Below, in pieces: positions 9,101 to 16,002 of a stretch of 64,000 nucleotides of DNA; the stretch's first letter is position 1; each line of letters begins with the position of its first letter. Under the pieces are notes generated by a model. That model worked only from the letters and a program-made list of their open reading frames with translations, was not told the DNA's origin and made no database searches. Source of the stretch: Haladaptatus pallidirubidus (lineage in GTDB: Archaea > Halobacteriota > Halobacteria > Halobacteriales > Haladaptataceae); contig NZ_CP085301.1 of NCBI RefSeq assembly GCF_020700235.1, positions 3,038,001 to 3,102,000 on the forward strand. The letters run 5' to 3'. The position numbers were made by a program, and so were the translations under genes.

Positions 9101-11256
9101 AACACCGGGGTTTCGAGGTCGTCGAAGCGGTATTCGACGGTTTGGGTGTCCTGCTGATTACCCGTATTCGTCACATCGGCGCTCACGGTGAGGGTTTCAC
9201 CCTGCTCGACCTCGTCCGAAGCCTGCAGGTTCGACACGTCGAAGAACGAACCGAGGATGGTCATTTGTCCCGTCTCCGAGTCGGCCTCCGAGAACACGCC
9301 GTAGTGGACGGTTCCGCCCGGCAGGTTCGACGTATCCACTTGGAACGTGACGGTCGTCTCGTGCGGACGGTCGACCGGATCGTCGACACCTTGGGTTGCC
9401 ATGTCGACCGGAATCGTCGAAGCCGGTTCGCCGTCTCCGAGGTCGCTTTCGTTCTGCGCGATGTGGAGTTCGATTTCCTCCAGCGCACCTTCCTCGCCGA
9501 GGTTTTCGAGGTCGGCGGTGACGTTAACCGTCTCACCTTGCTCGGCTTCGTCGGGCGCGCTGAGGTTCGAAACGTCGATTTCACCCTCGTCGAGCGTCCC
9601 CTGTACCTTCCGTTGTAGACGGTTCAGATCCGAGTAGGTGACGTCGCCATCGCGGCTCATGTCCGCGAGGTTCGGGTTGAAGTTCTCCGGGTTCTGTCCC
9701 GCGAGGTACCGTTGAGTAAGTTGCACGTCCTGAACGGTGACCGCGCCGTTTTCATTGACGTCGCCCAACTCGGACTCGGGAACGAATATCATCTCATCGA
9801 CCGCCGCGTAGGCGTCGATGATACCCATTCCGTACCGGGTATCCCTCTCGTCTTCCGGGGCATCCCAGTCGTCGGGTTTTTCGGCCGTCGATTCGAGGGC
9901 GTTCTCGATTTCCTCGACGGAAGCGTCCGGGTTAGCCGACCGCATCAAAGCGACCGTGCCCGCGACGTGCGGGGCGGCCATCGACGTTCCGGACAGTTCC
10001 TGATAGCTGCCGCCGGGTTCGGCGCTCAGCACGTCCACGCCGGGTGCCGAGACGTCGGGTTTGATGAACGTGTCCGGCCAGCTCTCGGGTGGATTCTCCC
10101 AGTTGCTTTTGTCGATTTCTTGGCCGCTGGAGAACTCCGCGATATCCCTGTTGATGTCGGAAGCGCCGATAGACGACGAATTGAAGTCGTTACCGGGCGA
10201 CCCGACACAACCTTCGCCGGAGTTCCCGGAAGAACTGACGAACGCCGTCCCGAGCGATCGGGCGTTCTCGATCACCGGAATCCACGCATCGTTGTAAACG
10301 GGGCCGAACAGACCGCAGCCAGCGCCGAGGCTGAGGCTCGCAACGTCAGCGTCCTCCTCGACGGCCCACTGGACGCCGCCGATTACGCCTTCGGTCGAAC
10401 CGCTGCCGCCGGGGATGACCATTCCGTGGATGAGGTCAGCCTCGGGTGCAACGCCGATTGCGGTACCGCTGCTGGCACCGCCCATGGCGGTAGCGCTGGT
10501 GTGCGTGCCGTGATAATGGCTGTCACGCGGCTCGGAGCCGGGAACGATGTTGCCGCTGTCGTCGAACTCAGCCCACCCACCCGGATAGGTTGGGTCAGAG
10601 GGGTCGTCGGTGTACAGTTCGACGTCCGGATGAGTGATATCGACGCCCGTGTCGAGGACGGCGATTTTCGCTCCTTCGCCCCGAGTACCGAGCTCGTCCC
10701 AGACTTGCGGTGCGCGGATTTGATCCAGTCCGTACGTCGTGTCGTCCGCGGACGCCTCCGAGTCGGCTGCTTCCGAATTTTGCGGTTCGGGAACAGTGTA
10801 CTCCTGGCTCTTGATGATCGATTTTACGCCGTCGATGGTGGCTAATTCGTTGATGTCGACTGCGGTAGTGTCGACCGTAACCGAGGCGGCGTTCACGATC
10901 CAGAACGTGTTTTGCACCTCGACACCGTTCCGAGATTCGAGTTGAGAAATCGACTCCCTACTCGTCTCAGCAGCGTGTTGCTTGAGGTGTCGTATCGCTT
11001 CCGCGTCATCCATCTCTGGGGCGACTGACGTTTGTTCGAAGAGCAACAGTACCTGTACGTTACCCTCCGCGTTCTCCAACGCAGGGTCTATTTTTGCGTC
11101 GGTAGAGTCGCTTTCTATTTTCTCGCCGATACTATCGAGTTGTGTCTTTTCCTGTCCTGAAGCTCCTGCGAGCCCGACAGCGCCGGTTCCGATAACCGAA
11201 ACTATCATTAATAAAGACAGGAATACTGCGTCGATGGTTTTCTTTCGTGATCTCAT
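6163..11256 (-). CDS. very large secreted subtilisin-family (S8) protease with dockerin, CARDB and CnaB-like repeats
   Basis: 1697 residues. Signal peptide 1-33 (S-layer-like, not twin-arginine), I9-like propeptide about 65-155, catalytic S8 domain about 175-490 with Asp202 (AVLDTGVD), His249 (HGTHTS), Asn345 (SSGNSG) and Ser425 (SGTSMAAPH). A dockerin-like Ca2+ pair follows (497-550), then CARDB repeats from 561, 672 and 770. The third CARDB is split by an inserted alpha/beta domain (about 808-1032) and resumes at 1038. Three carboxypeptidase-regulatory-like domains (1091-1340) and three more CARDB repeats complete the protein. No PGF-CTERM anchor is visible. Probably extracellular; substrate unknown. 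Confidence 0.9.
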   Translation of the reverse strand: MRSRKKTIDAVFLSLLMIVSVIGTGAVGLAGASGQEKTQLDSIGEKIESDSTDAKIDPALENAEGNVQVLLLFEQTSVAPEMDDAEAIRHLKQHAAETSRESISQLESRNGVEVQNTFWIVNAASVTVDTTAVDINELATIDGVKSIIKSQEYTVPEPQNSEAADSEASADDTTYGLDQIRAPQVWDELGTRGEGAKIAVLDTGVDITHPDVELYTDDPSDPTYPGGWAEFDDSGNIVPGSEPRDSHYHGTHTSATAMGGASSGTAIGVAPEADLIHGMVIPGGSGSTEGVIGGVQWAVEEDADVASLSLGAGCGLFGPVYNDAWIPVIENARSLGTAFVSSSGNSGEGCVGSPGNDFNSSSIGASDINRDIAEFSSGQEIDKSNWENPPESWPDTFIKPDVSAPGVDVLSAEPGGSYQELSGTSMAAPHVAGTVALMRSANPDASVEEIENALESTAEKPDDWDAPEDERDTRYGMGIIDAYAAVDEMIFVPESELGDVNENGAVTVQDVQLTQRYLAGQNPENFNPNLADMSRDGDVTYSDLNRLQRKVQGTLDEGEIDVSNLSAPDEAEQGETVNVTADLENLGEEGALEEIELHIAQNESDLGDGEPASTIPVDMATQGVDDPVDRPHETTVTFQVDTSNLPGGTVHYGVFSEADSETGQMTILGSFFDVSNLQASDEVEQGETLTVSADVTNTGNQQDTQTVEYRFDDLETPVLTKNVTLDAGESTAVEFDVDTSGIDNGTYEHGVFTEDDSETANVTVLEAFFDVTITDAPEEANVGDTINVTADVTNTGEATDEQTVEYDVMPRDVDVAVVEVADGSHSADIADALKDDLNTDIYNVETVTADELSDVMDEYDTFVVQRFGSDTVASDFLAELDDSQSAVYLDAYQGASEEEYADGVLRLNNVRGDPVERDASSSSSSPTTIDIRENHPIFDGVGEAGDSVEMYTGSNRWGSWFDDYSGTVLADADYGSGSGGPSVAVNDDSNEVLLTVLGRDYFTDEEDFTEEGNLLLANSVAYLSGFGSAGATQAQDDTSANVTLAPGESESVEFTYTLDDEMDASIDWLHTVSSEDDQDRTPLDITIDRGNLDGIVTNNDTGEPVEGATVSVDVEVDGGNYTAVTDENGEYRIENVPSGTHNATVSADGYDDLTDRVSVPVNDTATENFELDPTPGTISGTVTASDTGNGVANVTVAAEDDDGAVYETTTDENGSYSLDVPAGTYVVNVAGTPGDYRPDEIVTVAPGETVNGVDFTVEPRDGVIEGHVTNAAGVPVEGANVIDADQGAFNVTTDENGYYRIENLDRGTYALRTTHDRYQDSDITFVDVMANETTTQNLTLGTFFEVSNLTAPSEAKQGEEITVSATITNVGEQKDTRTVFYFPPGTDFGSSMLLESQSELSERVTLDGGESTTVEFTYEINADRDVGDYEHGVSADEVVSTNITVAEDGSAEQANFEVTGLDAPDEADSGEEVTVSATITNTGNVSGTQSVEYLFDGAVENASDLTLESGANATVEFAATMPSETGTYEHGVATDDDRRSANISVVESDPDPAYFQVSDVNGPAEAEQGEEITVTATLTNTGDEEATQTIWLFFMSASNTADQELRALGAQEMMGQYIPQGSQQVTLAGGESTTVEFSYSVGETAAPGEYEYAVSSLQETSSGSVTVLAAGNQTASSHEPGELSDTANQNGGFGVVA

Positions 11257-11284
11257 TATCTCGTCTTTTCCGGTATTCGCATAA

Positions 11285-11307
11285 TGTTTACAAGATTATC
11301 GTAAACA
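11285..11307. promoter_or_regulatory. palindromic operator-like site at the protease promoter
   Basis: TGTTTAC - 9 nt - GTAAACA, perfect 7-bp arms, 29-51 nt upstream of the protease ATG and overlapping the position expected for BRE/TATA on the reverse strand. Such placement fits a repressor or activator site. The regulator is unknown. Confidence 0.4.
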
Positions 11308-11735
11308 TATGCTGAATGTACAATAACATCTATTTAATTAATATTTATTGCTCGTTATATTATACTACTTCCAACCTTTCCGAAGTATTCCATCGGCGCA
11401 GGAATTTCATCTTATATCTAATATTTTTATAATTTATATTCTTATATTATAGAAGAAGAAAGCCGTGAGAATATCGAGAACACCATTCTGCGATTTCCTC
11501 GCGGTAAAATAGTATCTCGGGTGATGTTTTATCTCGCGCGCGACCGTGAACTTCCGTGTAATCCACCCGATTTCGTGGCGACGATCACTGTTCGGATTTC
11601 CGCAGAATCAAAACTCACTGTATGGCCTTAATCAATTTAATCACACACCTCCTCGTTGAACGTTCCCGATTCCATCCGATAAGACGGCAATACGGATTGT
11701 ATCGTCTTCTAACACGTTCTGTCTGACCACCACGC
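11308..11735. other. AT-rich intergenic region, no gene seen
   Basis: About 430 bp between the divergently transcribed protease and leuA. The left part (11310-11460) is strikingly A/T-rich with several TATA-like runs; the right part returns to normal composition. No reading frame with haloarchaeal codon bias was found on either strand. Confidence 0.5.
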
Positions 11736-11742
11736 TTAAATA
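11736..11742 (+). promoter_or_regulatory. TATA box of leuA
   Basis: GCTTAAATA lies about 30 nt before the leuA ATG at 11769, predicting a leaderless transcript and leaving no room for an RNA leader in front of leuA. Confidence 0.55.
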
Positions 11743-11768
11743 GGAGGTCGCCGCTCCAATCGAGTACA

Positions 11769-12984
11769 ATGTCTGAAAACGACAGCACCTCCGAGAGGGG
11801 GGGTCGAGTTCTTCGAGGGCACGTTAGCCCACACCAACGAGATTGATACAGTTAGAGTTTTTGACACGACTCTCCGCGACGGCGAGCAGACGCCACGCAC
11901 CTCGTTCACGCCGGACGAGAAGCGCGAAATCGCGACCGCGCTGGACGAGATGGGAACTCACGTCATCGAGGCAGGATTCCCTGCCAACGGGGACGCCGAG
12001 TTCGAGGCCGTCCGCGACATCGCCGAATCGACAGAGGCGACGACGTGCGCGCTGGCCCGCATCGTGGACGACGACGTGGAAACCGCGCTGGACACCGGCG
12101 CAGGAATGGTACACATCTTCGCTTCGACCAGCGACGTGCAAATCGAGGATTCGATGCACGCCACCCGCGAGGACGTGAAAGAACGCGCCGTGAAAGCGGT
12201 CGAACGAGTCGCCGAGGCGGGCGCGAGTCCGATGTTCTCGCCGATGGACGCGACGCGAACGGATCCAGAGTACATGGACGAAATCGTGGAGGCGGTCTCC
12301 GAGGCAGGCGTCGAGTGGATCAACGTCCCCGACACCTGCGGCGTGGGAACGCCCGCCCGATTCGCCGACCTCGTAAAACGAATCGACGAGCACACCGACG
12401 CCCGAATCGACGTGCACACGCACGACGATTTCGGCATGGCCACCGCGAACGCGATGGCCGGCTTGGAAGCGGGCGCGGACCAGGTACAAGTCAGCGTCAA
12501 CGGCATCGGCGAGCGCGCCGGAAACGCCGCTTTCGAGGAGGTTGTCATGGCGGCCGAAGGCGTCTACGGCGTCGATACCGGCATCGACACGACCAAAATC
12601 ACCGAAGTCTCCGAACTGGTCGCCGAATACAGCGAGGTTTCCGTCCCCGTGAACAAACCCGTCGTGGGCGCGAACGCGTTCGCCCACGAGAGCGGGATTC
12701 ACGCTGCGGGTGTCATCGAAAACAGCGACACGTTCGAAACGGGCGTGATGAAACCGGAAATGGTCGGCGCGCGCCGGGAGTTCGTTCTCGGCAAGCACAC
12801 CGGGACGCACGCGGTTCGACAGCACCTCCAACAGTCCGGGTTCACCCCGACCGAAACCGAGGTTCGGCACATCACCCGCCGGGTGAAAGACCGAGGTGCC
12901 GAAAAGGAGCGCGTCACGGTCAGTGACGTGCGACGGTTCGCCCAGGAACTGGGCGTCGATTCTCGCGAGGAGGCAGGAGCGTAA
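11769..12984 (+). CDS. leuA: 2-isopropylmalate / (R)-citramalate synthase with an apparent +1 frameshift near the start
   Basis: Condenses acetyl-CoA with 2-oxoisovalerate (leucine) or pyruvate (isoleucine via citramalate). From ATG 11769 the frame reads MSENDSTSERG, then breaks in the G7 run 11797-11803. Skipping one G restores VEFFEGTLAHTNE, then FDTTLRDGEQTPRTSF with the RDGEQ active site, the metal-binding HTHDD and NGIGERAGNA. No alternative start before 11950 in the main frame would keep the active site. Reconstructed length is 404 residues without the C-terminal allosteric domain, so 2-isopropylmalate and citramalate synthase cannot be separated. First gene of the leucine/isoleucine/valine cluster. 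Confidence 0.85.
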
Positions 12985-13119
12985 CCGTGTCTTCCCGCAT
13001 CCGTTCTACCACCGACCAGCGACCGCGCCCCGGAAAATCGCGCGCGACCGGGTCACGAGGAAAAAGTTGCCCGCCACGAAAGAGTTATCTCGGTCGCCGT
13101 AACAAGAGTGCAAACACAG
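12985..13119. other. leuA-ilv leader spacer
   Basis: 135 bp after the leuA stop. It contains CGAAAGAGTTATCT (13077-13090), a BRE/TATA-like element about 32 nt before ATG 13120. No conserved coding frame was recognised here. Confidence 0.4.
13085..13090 (+). promoter_or_regulatory. putative TATA box for the ilv leader transcript
   Basis: TTATCT preceded by CGAAAG. At the usual archaeal spacing, transcription would start around 13112-13120, at or just before the first ATG of the leader ORF. Confidence 0.4.
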
Positions 13120-13209
13120 ATGCGAATGCGACAGTCACGCATGACCCTCGATTCGTGGGAGTCGAGCGTCGCGGCTGTCGAGCGCGTACTCATTATTGTA
13201 GGGGTCTAG
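13120..13209 (+). CDS. putative ilv operon leader peptide rich in Val/Leu/Ile
   Basis: A 29-codon ORF (in-frame ATGs at 13120, 13126 and 13141; 22 codons from the last). Its C-terminus reads E-R-V-L-I-I-V-G-V, so six of the last seven residues are branched-chain. They are encoded by GTA CTC ATT ATT GTA GGG GTC; ATT and GTA look like minor codons in the flanking genes, where ATC, GTC and GTG dominate. The TAG stop (13207-13209) falls in the loop of the perfect hairpin 13197-13220. Layout and content match attenuation leader peptides of bacterial ilv/leu operons. Inferred role: sensing charged Val/Leu/Ile tRNA ahead of ilvBNC-leuCDB. Not experimentally supported here. Confidence 0.6.
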   Translation: MRMRQSRMTLDSWESSVAAVERVLIIVGV

Positions 13210-13247
13210 CTACCCCTACACTATTCTCACCCCCGACTCCCGAATCG
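13149..13247 (+). promoter_or_regulatory. candidate attenuator: nested alternative RNA pairings around the leader ORF stop
   Basis: Two pairings are visible. First, a perfect 9-bp hairpin, arms 13197-13205 (tgtaggggt) and 13212-13220 (acccctaca), with loop ctagct containing the leader stop. Second, segment 13149-13164 (leader codons 3-8) pairs with 13234-13247 as 7 bp + 2-nt bulge + 7 bp, enclosing the hairpin. A ribosome translating or stalled on the Val/Ile codons would block different elements. No U-run follows, so the output could be translational, or a termination signal unlike the bacterial type. Confidence 0.55.
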
Positions 13248-13280
13248 CACTCCAACAACACCGAGTTTACGCGCACACCA

Positions 13281-13439
13281 ATGTCAAAAACACGACCGAC
13301 AGCCAAACGGTATCGACCGCAGTTCGACCCGCACCGACGACCAATCGACCAGCATCGACCATCAAACGACCGGCACCAATCTCCAACCGACCAACACCTT
13401 CCGACGAACGGCGTCCGAACCGAGGTGATCGATTCGTGA
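13281..13439 (+). CDS. 52-aa ORF translationally coupled to ilvB
   Basis: Starts ATG 13281 and ends with TGA at 13437-13439, overlapping the ilvB GTG start (13436) in a GTGA junction like those between the other genes of the operon. The peptide is basic and rich in Pro, Arg, His and Gln, with loose repeats of (D)QHRPSND / DRHQSPTD / DQHLPTN, and no branched-chain enrichment. Its nucleotide sequence is C/A-rich and G-poor (reiterated CGACCA). It may be a small protein or a second regulatory ORF that sets ilvB translation. Not recognised as a known family. Confidence 0.45.
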   Translation: MSKTRPTAKRYRPQFDPHRRPIDQHRPSNDRHQSPTDQHLPTNGVRTEVIDS

Positions 13440-15256
13440 GCGAAAACGCGGCTCGCGCCGTTTCACAAGAAATGGAAGGAGCGGACGACGAACCGACTCG
13501 GGAACCAGAACCGAAAGCGGAGAAATCGGAGACGCACCAGCAGTCGGCCGATTCGACCGAACCGGCCGAACCGCAAACCGGCGCAAATGCAGTCGTCAGC
13601 GCGCTCGAATCCGCGGGTGTGGAAACCCTGTTCGGCGTGCAAGGTGGCGCGATTATGCCGGTGTACGACGCGCTCGGAAACTCCGATTTGCGTCACGTCA
13701 CGATGGCGCACGAGCAGGCCGCGGCCCACGCCGCAGACGCCTACGGAATCGTCGCCGGAACGCCGGGCGTCTGTCTGGCTACGTCCGGGCCGGGCGCGAC
13801 GAACCTCGTTACCGGATTGGCGGACGCGGACATGGACTCCGACCCCGTCGTCGCCCTGACGGGCCAGGTGCCGACGAACTTCGTCGGCAACGACGCGTTT
13901 CAGGAGACGGACACCACGGGCGTCACGGCACCCGTTACGAAGGCGAACTACTTCGCGGGCGAGACGGAAACAGTCGGCGACACGGTCGGCGAAGCGTTCG
14001 CGCTCGCCCGCGAGGGTCGGCCCGGGCCGACCCTCGTGGACTTACCGAAGGACGTAACGCTGGCCGAAACCGACGTGCGGGAATCCACGTCCGAAACGCC
14101 GGAACATTACAACCCGCAGACGGAACCGGACGCCGACGCGGTCGCAGAGGCGGCACGGACGCTGGCGGCCGCGGATAGACCGCTGATTCTGGCCGGCGGG
14201 GGCGTCATCAAGGGCGACGCGAGTCCGGAACTGCGGGCATTCGCCACAGAACACGACATCCCCGTCGCAACGTCGATGCCCGCCGTGGGCGCGTTTCCGG
14301 AAGACCACGAACGCTCCGTTGGAATGGTCGGTATGCACGGAACCGGCCCCGCGAACATGGCTGTCACGCACTGCGACACCCTCCTCGCGGTCGGGTGTCG
14401 CTTCGACGACCGGCTAACCGGCGGCGTCGATTCGTTCGCGCCGGAAGCGACCGTCGTCCACGTCGACATCGACCCGGCGGAGATTTCGAAGAACGTCTAC
14501 GCCGAAGTTCCGGTCGTCGGAGACGCCGGAACTGCACTCGAAGAAATCGGCGAGGAGATGGAATCGACCCCGGACGCGGACGATTGGCGCGAGCAGGTCG
14601 CGGATTGGCGGGACGAATATCCCATGACCTATCACGCGCCAGAAGACGGTCCGGTCAAACCCCAGTTCGTCGTGGAAGCGTTCGACGCGGCGACCCCCGA
14701 CGACACCATCGTCACCACCGGCGTCGGCCAGCACCAGATGTGGGCGGTGCAGTTCTGGACGTTCACCGAACCCAGAACGTGGGTGTCCTCCCACGGCCTC
14801 GGAACGATGGGCTACGGCCTGCCCGCCGCCATCGGCGCGCGAATGGCCGCCGGAGACGACCAGCAGGTCGTCTGTTTCGAAGGCGACGGCTCGTTCCTGA
14901 TGACGGTGCAGGAGCTATCGGTCGCCGTCCGCGACAATCTGGATATCACCGTGGCCGTCCTGAACAACCGCTACATCGGCATGGTTCGCCAGTGGCAGGA
15001 CGCCTTCTTCGACGGCAACCGGGTCGCCTCGGAGTACGACTGGTGCCCCGACTTCGGCACCCTCGCCGAAGCGTTCGGCGCGAACGGATTCACCGTCTCC
15101 CATCCGGAGGAGGTAGCTGATACGGTCGAGGCCGCACTGGAGTACGACGGCCCCTCGGTCGTCGACTTCCGAATCGACCCCGGCGAAAACGTCTACCCCA
15201 TGGTTGCGAGCGGCGGAGCCAACGGAAAGTTCGCCCTGTCGGAGGAACAACTATGA
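13436..15256 (+). CDS. ilvB: acetolactate synthase large subunit
   Basis: 606 residues from GTG 13436 (MSENAARAVSQE). An acidic, Pro/Glu-rich tail of about 45 residues precedes the ThDP enzyme core. The core has GVQGGAIMPVYDAL, the catalytic Glu in MAHEQAAAHAADAYG, and the ThDP/Mg2+ motif GDGSFLMTVQEL...NN near residue 485. It makes 2-acetolactate or 2-aceto-2-hydroxybutyrate, the first common step to Val, Leu and Ile. Its stop overlaps the ilvN start (ATGA), so the two subunits are translationally coupled. Confidence 0.93.
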   Translation: MSENAARAVSQEMEGADDEPTREPEPKAEKSETHQQSADSTEPAEPQTGANAVVSALESAGVETLFGVQGGAIMPVYDALGNSDLRHVTMAHEQAAAHAADAYGIVAGTPGVCLATSGPGATNLVTGLADADMDSDPVVALTGQVPTNFVGNDAFQETDTTGVTAPVTKANYFAGETETVGDTVGEAFALAREGRPGPTLVDLPKDVTLAETDVRESTSETPEHYNPQTEPDADAVAEAARTLAAADRPLILAGGGVIKGDASPELRAFATEHDIPVATSMPAVGAFPEDHERSVGMVGMHGTGPANMAVTHCDTLLAVGCRFDDRLTGGVDSFAPEATVVHVDIDPAEISKNVYAEVPVVGDAGTALEEIGEEMESTPDADDWREQVADWRDEYPMTYHAPEDGPVKPQFVVEAFDAATPDDTIVTTGVGQHQMWAVQFWTFTEPRTWVSSHGLGTMGYGLPAAIGARMAAGDDQQVVCFEGDGSFLMTVQELSVAVRDNLDITVAVLNNRYIGMVRQWQDAFFDGNRVASEYDWCPDFGTLAEAFGANGFTVSHPEEVADTVEAALEYDGPSVVDFRIDPGENVYPMVASGGANGKFALSEEQL

Positions 15257-15990
15257 GCAGCGACGATTCGACCGACGAGAGGATGGCGGATGGGCAGTCC
15301 GCGTCGATACCTTCGGCGGGAATGCCCGGTCCTGCACCCGACGAGCGACCGCATCCGGAGGGGCGACGAAACGCACAGGGCGTTCGAATCGACCCCGACG
15401 TAGAGGCGAAACCGGAGCGGCGAACCGCGGTGGTTTCCGCGCTGGTCGAACACGAACCCGGCGTCCTCTCGCAGGTCTCCGGACTGTTCTCCCGGCGGCA
15501 GTTCAACATCGAGAGTCTGACGGTTGGCCCGACGACAGTGGACGGCCACGCGCGAATAACGCTGGTCGTGGAGGAAACCGACCACGGCATCGAACAGGCG
15601 CGAAAGCAGTTGGCCAAGCTACCGACCGTCATCCAGGTGGGCGAACTTGACGACAACGCCGTTCGGGCCGAACTCGTCCTCCTCAAAGTCCGCGGCGACG
15701 AACCAGACCAGGTTCACGCCATCACGGAGATGTACGAAGGGCAGACGCTGGACGCCGGACCGCGAACCATCACGGTCCAGATTACCGGCAACCAGCGGAA
15801 GATAGACGACGCAATCGACGCTTTCCGGCAGTTCGGCATCATCGAAATCGCGCGAACCGGCCAGACCGCACTGGCCCGCGGCGACACGCCGACGACGCCC
15901 GGCGAGGAACCGGGTCACTCCACCGAACCGACCGACGAACAGTACAGCGAGACGAACTCCGATACGACCACTAAAACCGACGAAAACTAA
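15253..15990 (+). CDS. ilvN: acetolactate synthase regulatory (small) subunit
   Basis: 245 residues. An ACT domain at about 57-130 (TAVVSALVEHEPGVLSQVSGLFSRR, with FNIESLTVG) is followed by the small-subunit C-terminal domain (about 135-215, VRAELVLLKV...FGIIEIARTG). It normally confers valine feedback inhibition on IlvB. Both termini carry long acidic or Thr-rich disordered extensions (first 50 and last 30 residues), a common halophilic feature that makes it longer than bacterial IlvN. Overlaps ilvB by 4 nt; ilvC follows after 12 nt. Confidence 0.93.
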   Translation: MSSDDSTDERMADGQSASIPSAGMPGPAPDERPHPEGRRNAQGVRIDPDVEAKPERRTAVVSALVEHEPGVLSQVSGLFSRRQFNIESLTVGPTTVDGHARITLVVEETDHGIEQARKQLAKLPTVIQVGELDDNAVRAELVLLKVRGDEPDQVHAITEMYEGQTLDAGPRTITVQITGNQRKIDDAIDAFRQFGIIEIARTGQTALARGDTPTTPGEEPGHSTEPTDEQYSETNSDTTTKTDEN

Positions 15991-16002
15991 CGATTTCCAA
16001 CC

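Noticed and set aside
11681..11706. AAGACG...CGTCTT inverted repeat upstream of leuA as an RNA leader structure
   Set aside because: The TATA box at 11736 places it upstream of transcription, and the stem is poorly matched.
13290..13410. C-rich, G-poor segment as a Rho-utilisation-like site
   Set aside because: Archaea lack bacterial Rho; nucleotide composition alone is no evidence.
12985..13439. A single 150-codon ORF from 12987 into ilvB
   Set aside because: The part before 13281 has stop-free but unbiased codons and would cross the leader hairpin. Only the segment from ATG 13281 shows the coupled arrangement.
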